From Bacteroidales bacterium (GTDB taxonomy: Bacteria; Bacteroidota; Bacteroidia; Bacteroidales; Marinilabiliaceae), in NCBI GenBank assembly GCA_003249255.1, contig QKJP01000049.1:372001-436000 (forward strand): a DNA stretch of 64,000 nt. The letters are read 5' to 3'. The notes beneath the pieces were generated by a model. It was not told the DNA's origin and did no database searches. It saw nothing but the letters and a program-made list of their open reading frames with translations. The position numbers and the translations under genes are program-made. Positions 62,064 through 64,000 of this stretch are shown here, in pieces. Each line of letters begins with the position of its first letter. The first letter of the stretch is position 1.

Positions 62064-62573
62064 ATGAAATTAATAAAATTACTTTTTGTAGCTGTTGCTT
62101 TTATTTTGACAGCTAATGTAAATGCGCAAGACTTAAAGTTTGGTCATATCGAAGTTCAAAAGTTAGTTGCAGAATTACCTGCAAAAATATCGGCTGATAA
62201 AGCATTGCAAAGTGAAGCAAAGAAATTAGAAGATCAGTTAAAAACGATGCAAAGTGATTTAGAAAAAAAGTATAACGAGTACTTAACTCAACGTGATAGT
62301 CTACCTGATTTGATTCGTGCAACCAAAGAAAAGGAAATCCAGGATTACGATCAACGCATGCAACAATACAGTCAAATGGCTCAGCAGTCATTGGCTAAAA
62401 AAGAGCAAGAGTTACTTCAGCCGATAATTGAAAAGGTTCAAAAGGCGATAGATGCAGTAGGTGAAGAGCAAGGTTTAATTTATATTTTTGACATTAGTTC
62501 TCAAGTTGTACTTTATCATTCTACAAAAAGTATTGATTGTGCTCCTTTTGTAAGGGCTAAATTAGGAATGTAA
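62064..62573 (+). CDS. OmpH/Skp-type periplasmic chaperone 3
   Basis: The 169-residue protein has a signal peptide (ending VNAQ), then LKFGHIEVQKLVAELPAKIS and a coiled coil. It ends VRAKLGM, close to VKAKLGVN of chaperone 2. It lies 13 nt after chaperone 2 and ends at a terminator. Confidence 0.92.
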   Translation: MKLIKLLFVAVAFILTANVNAQDLKFGHIEVQKLVAELPAKISADKALQSEAKKLEDQLKTMQSDLEKKYNEYLTQRDSLPDLIRATKEKEIQDYDQRMQQYSQMAQQSLAKKEQELLQPIIEKVQKAIDAVGEEQGLIYIFDISSQVVLYHSTKSIDCAPFVRAKLGM

Positions 62574-62591
62574 AAAAAAATATTTCAATAT

Positions 62592-62626
62592 AAAAAAGGG
62601 TAGCTGATAGGTTACCCTTTTTTATT
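62592..62626 (+). terminator. Terminator of the bamA-ompH operon
   Basis: AAAAAAGGGTA (62592-62602) and TACCCTTTTTT (62613-62623) form an 11-bp stem with a 10-nt loop and T-run. Confidence 0.88.
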
Positions 62627-62693
62627 GGTGACGAATTCCGCTATTCTATGATTTGTGTAATTCGTAGATAGATTTTTTCTTAATAATTATTAT

Positions 62694-63515
62694 ATGAAAC
62701 AAGGCCCAATAGCATTTTTCGATTCCGGATACGGAGGATTAACTATTCTTGATAAAGTACGAAAGGCTATGCCCGAATACGATTATATCTATTTGGGCGA
62801 TAATGCCAGATCGCCTTATGGAACGCGTTCTTTCGATGTGATTTACGAATATACCTTGCAGGCCGTAAAAAAGCTTTTTGAGATGGGTGCTCATTTGGTT
62901 ATTTTAGCTTGTAATACTGCCTCTGCAAAAGCCTTGCGTAATATTCAGCAAAAGGATCTTCCCGGCATCGATCCACAACGGCGTGTTTTAGGCGTAATAC
63001 GTCCAAGTGTAGAAGAAATTGGGAATAGGAGCAAAAATCGTCATGTTGGTGTTTTTGGAACAGTTGGTACGGTTTCATCCGAATCCTATCTCTTAGAAAT
63101 TGCCAAGCTGTTTCCTGATATGAAAGTATCACAAGAGGCTTGTCCTATGTGGGTGCCTTTAGTGGAAAATAATGAGTTTTTAAATAATGGTGCTGATTAT
63201 TTTGTAAAACAACATGTTGATGCTTTACTCAAGAAAGATCCGACGTTAGATACGATTATATTAGGTTGTACCCATTACCCAATGTTAATGCCGAAAATAA
63301 TGCAATTCTTGCCTCAAGGTGTTAATGTTATTGAGCAAGGAGATATTATTGCAGAAAGTCTGAAAGATTATTTAGCACGTCATCCCGAAATGAATGAGAA
63401 ATGCTCGAAAGGTGGTAGTGTTCATTTTTATACGACCGAATGTAAAGATAAATTTCGTTCCACAGCCGAAATCTTCTTCGATGGCGATTTTAATGTGGAG
63501 CATGTTGTTTTATAG
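62694..63515 (+). CDS. murI: Glutamate racemase
   Basis: The enzyme makes D-glutamate for peptidoglycan. The 273 residues contain FDSGYGGLTI (Asp10, Ser11), the first catalytic cysteine Cys73 in LACNTASA and the second, Cys192, in GCTHYP with His194. It is preceded by the OmpH terminator, so it is separately transcribed. Its stop codon lies in the left arm of the inverted repeat at 63514-63573. Confidence 0.95.
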   Translation: MKQGPIAFFDSGYGGLTILDKVRKAMPEYDYIYLGDNARSPYGTRSFDVIYEYTLQAVKKLFEMGAHLVILACNTASAKALRNIQQKDLPGIDPQRRVLGVIRPSVEEIGNRSKNRHVGVFGTVGTVSSESYLLEIAKLFPDMKVSQEACPMWVPLVENNEFLNNGADYFVKQHVDALLKKDPTLDTIILGCTHYPMLMPKIMQFLPQGVNVIEQGDIIAESLKDYLARHPEMNEKCSKGGSVHFYTTECKDKFRSTAEIFFDGDFNVEHVVL

Positions 63516-63573
63516 TAATGAGTACTGAGATTTGAGTATTGAGAATAGTACTCCTGTCTCACTACTCATTACT
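63514..63573. repeat. Inverted repeat of GAGTA units between convergent gene ends
   Basis: AGTAATGAGTACTGAGA (63514-63530) and TCTCACTACTCATTACT (63557-63573) are complementary with one mismatch. The 26-nt loop itself contains GAGTATTGAGAATAGTACTC-like units. It overlaps the murI stop codon by two bases and ends 6 bases before the next gene's stop. It may act as a bidirectional terminator. Confidence 0.6.
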
Positions 63574-63578
63574 CAATT

Positions 63579-64000
63579 CTATTCTTCTTTATACCAACTC
63601 GCATACATCAGATAATTATTTGCAATCTTTTGCACCATTTCCTTCGATTGCTCAGGCTCAATGTCTTTTACTTTTTTTGCAGGAACACCGGCATAAACAC
63701 TATTCGGTTCAACAATGGTTCCGGTTAATACCAGCGAGTTTGCTGCAATAATGGAATTGGAACCAATTACGGCATGGTCTAAAATTGTCGCACCAATACC
63801 AACTAACACATTGTCTTCAATTTTAGCACCGTGAATACATACATTGTGACCAATGGAAACATTATCGCCAATCTCGATGGTTGATTTCTCATATAGCGTA
63901 TGAAGAACTGAGCCATCTTGGATGTTTACTTTGTTTCCAATTCTGATGGAGTTAACATCGCCACGTAAAACAGCATTAAACCAAATGCTACAATCATTTC
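63579..64000 (-). CDS. Gamma-carbonic-anhydrase-like hexapeptide protein (5' end beyond window)
   Basis: The minus-strand frame is open to the window edge, so the N-terminus is missing. The visible 140 residues are a left-handed beta-helix: VNIQDGSVLHTLYEKST, then IEIGDNVSIGHNVCIHGAKI, then LVGIGATILDHAVIGSNSII. The zinc-type histidines are present (VLH and GHNVCIHG). The C-terminal helix ends SWYKEE. The family covers YrdA/PaaY-type proteins, some with carbonic anhydrase activity. Short ATG-initiated frames within it are only part of this gene. Confidence 0.88.
   Translation of the reverse strand, partial: NDCSIWFNAVLRGDVNSIRIGNKVNIQDGSVLHTLYEKSTIEIGDNVSIGHNVCIHGAKIEDNVLVGIGATILDHAVIGSNSIIAANSLVLTGTIVEPNSVYAGVPAKKVKDIEPEQSKEMVQKIANNYLMYASWYKEE

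Noticed and set aside
1-64000. tRNA, rRNA, CRISPR, prophage, intact IS
   Set aside because: Looked for by eye across the window; no cloverleaf ending in a T-arm GTTCNANNC motif, no rRNA blocks, no regular repeat-spacer array and no transposase or integrase frame were found. A tRNAscan/Infernal run would be decisive.

Overview
The window is a stretch of AT-rich chromosome from a member of the Bacteroidota, most likely a marine, fermentative lineage near the Marinilabiliales/Marinifilaceae. This placement is inferred from gene content, not from rRNA. The evidence is: TAnnTTTG-type -7 promoter elements with TTTG/TTG near -33; a TonB-dependent receptor with paired lipoproteins; gliding/type IX secretion genes (gldE, gldD, porG); Bacteroidota-specific DUF4924; and the characteristic order mutY-hup-small basic protein-rng. 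No rRNA, tRNA, CRISPR array, prophage or intact insertion sequence was seen.

Layout. 1-8.4 kb is a nitrogen-assimilation block: amt (cut by the window edge), a P-II protein and a TorF-like outer-membrane protein on the minus strand, then gltB-gltD on the plus strand. 8.8-14.3 kb holds an outer-membrane protein and a tungstate/molybdate ABC transporter (wtpA, wtpB, wtpC) with an outer-membrane porin gene inserted between wtpA and wtpB. 14.7-19.8 kb carries an acetyl-CoA hydrolase/CoA-transferase and a 1157-residue protein recognised as a pyrophosphate-dependent PEP carboxykinase. 20.3-27.4 kb carries rng, a 29-residue basic protein gene, an HU gene, mutY, ssb, gldE, gldD, a phosphopantetheinyl transferase and a GGGP-synthase-family gene. 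27.4-31.9 kb has a catalytically degenerate alkaline-phosphatase-fold protein, a DUF190 protein and an EF-G paralogue that lacks the catalytic histidine. 32-37.2 kb is a TonB-dependent receptor, beta-helix lipoprotein and lipoprotein locus. 37.6-48 kb is mostly housekeeping (HIT, greA, DsbD, pth, rplY, prs, yihA). 48-56.6 kb carries manA, lysC-lysA, pdxJ, nadK and small enzymes. 56.7-62.6 kb is an envelope-biogenesis run: porG, uppS, bamA and three consecutive OmpH/Skp genes. The window ends with murI and a truncated gamma-carbonic-anhydrase-like gene.

The genes suggest an organism that saves energy in central metabolism (PPi-linked PEP/oxaloacetate interconversion, CoA transfer), imports tungstate or molybdate for metalloenzymes, and exports proteins by the type IX system. 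Most of the unexplained structure lies between genes. A roughly 200-bp dispersed repeat is present twice (14.37-14.6 and 40.75-40.93 kb), with a compensatory change in one hairpin stem. There are also two related CCCTCAAGG hairpins, a tandem 53-bp repeat upstream of the porin gene, and several decayed short-unit repeats at gene ends. Candidate regulatory structures include an 18-bp perfect palindrome in the gltB leader and a terminator-like hairpin in the greA leader.
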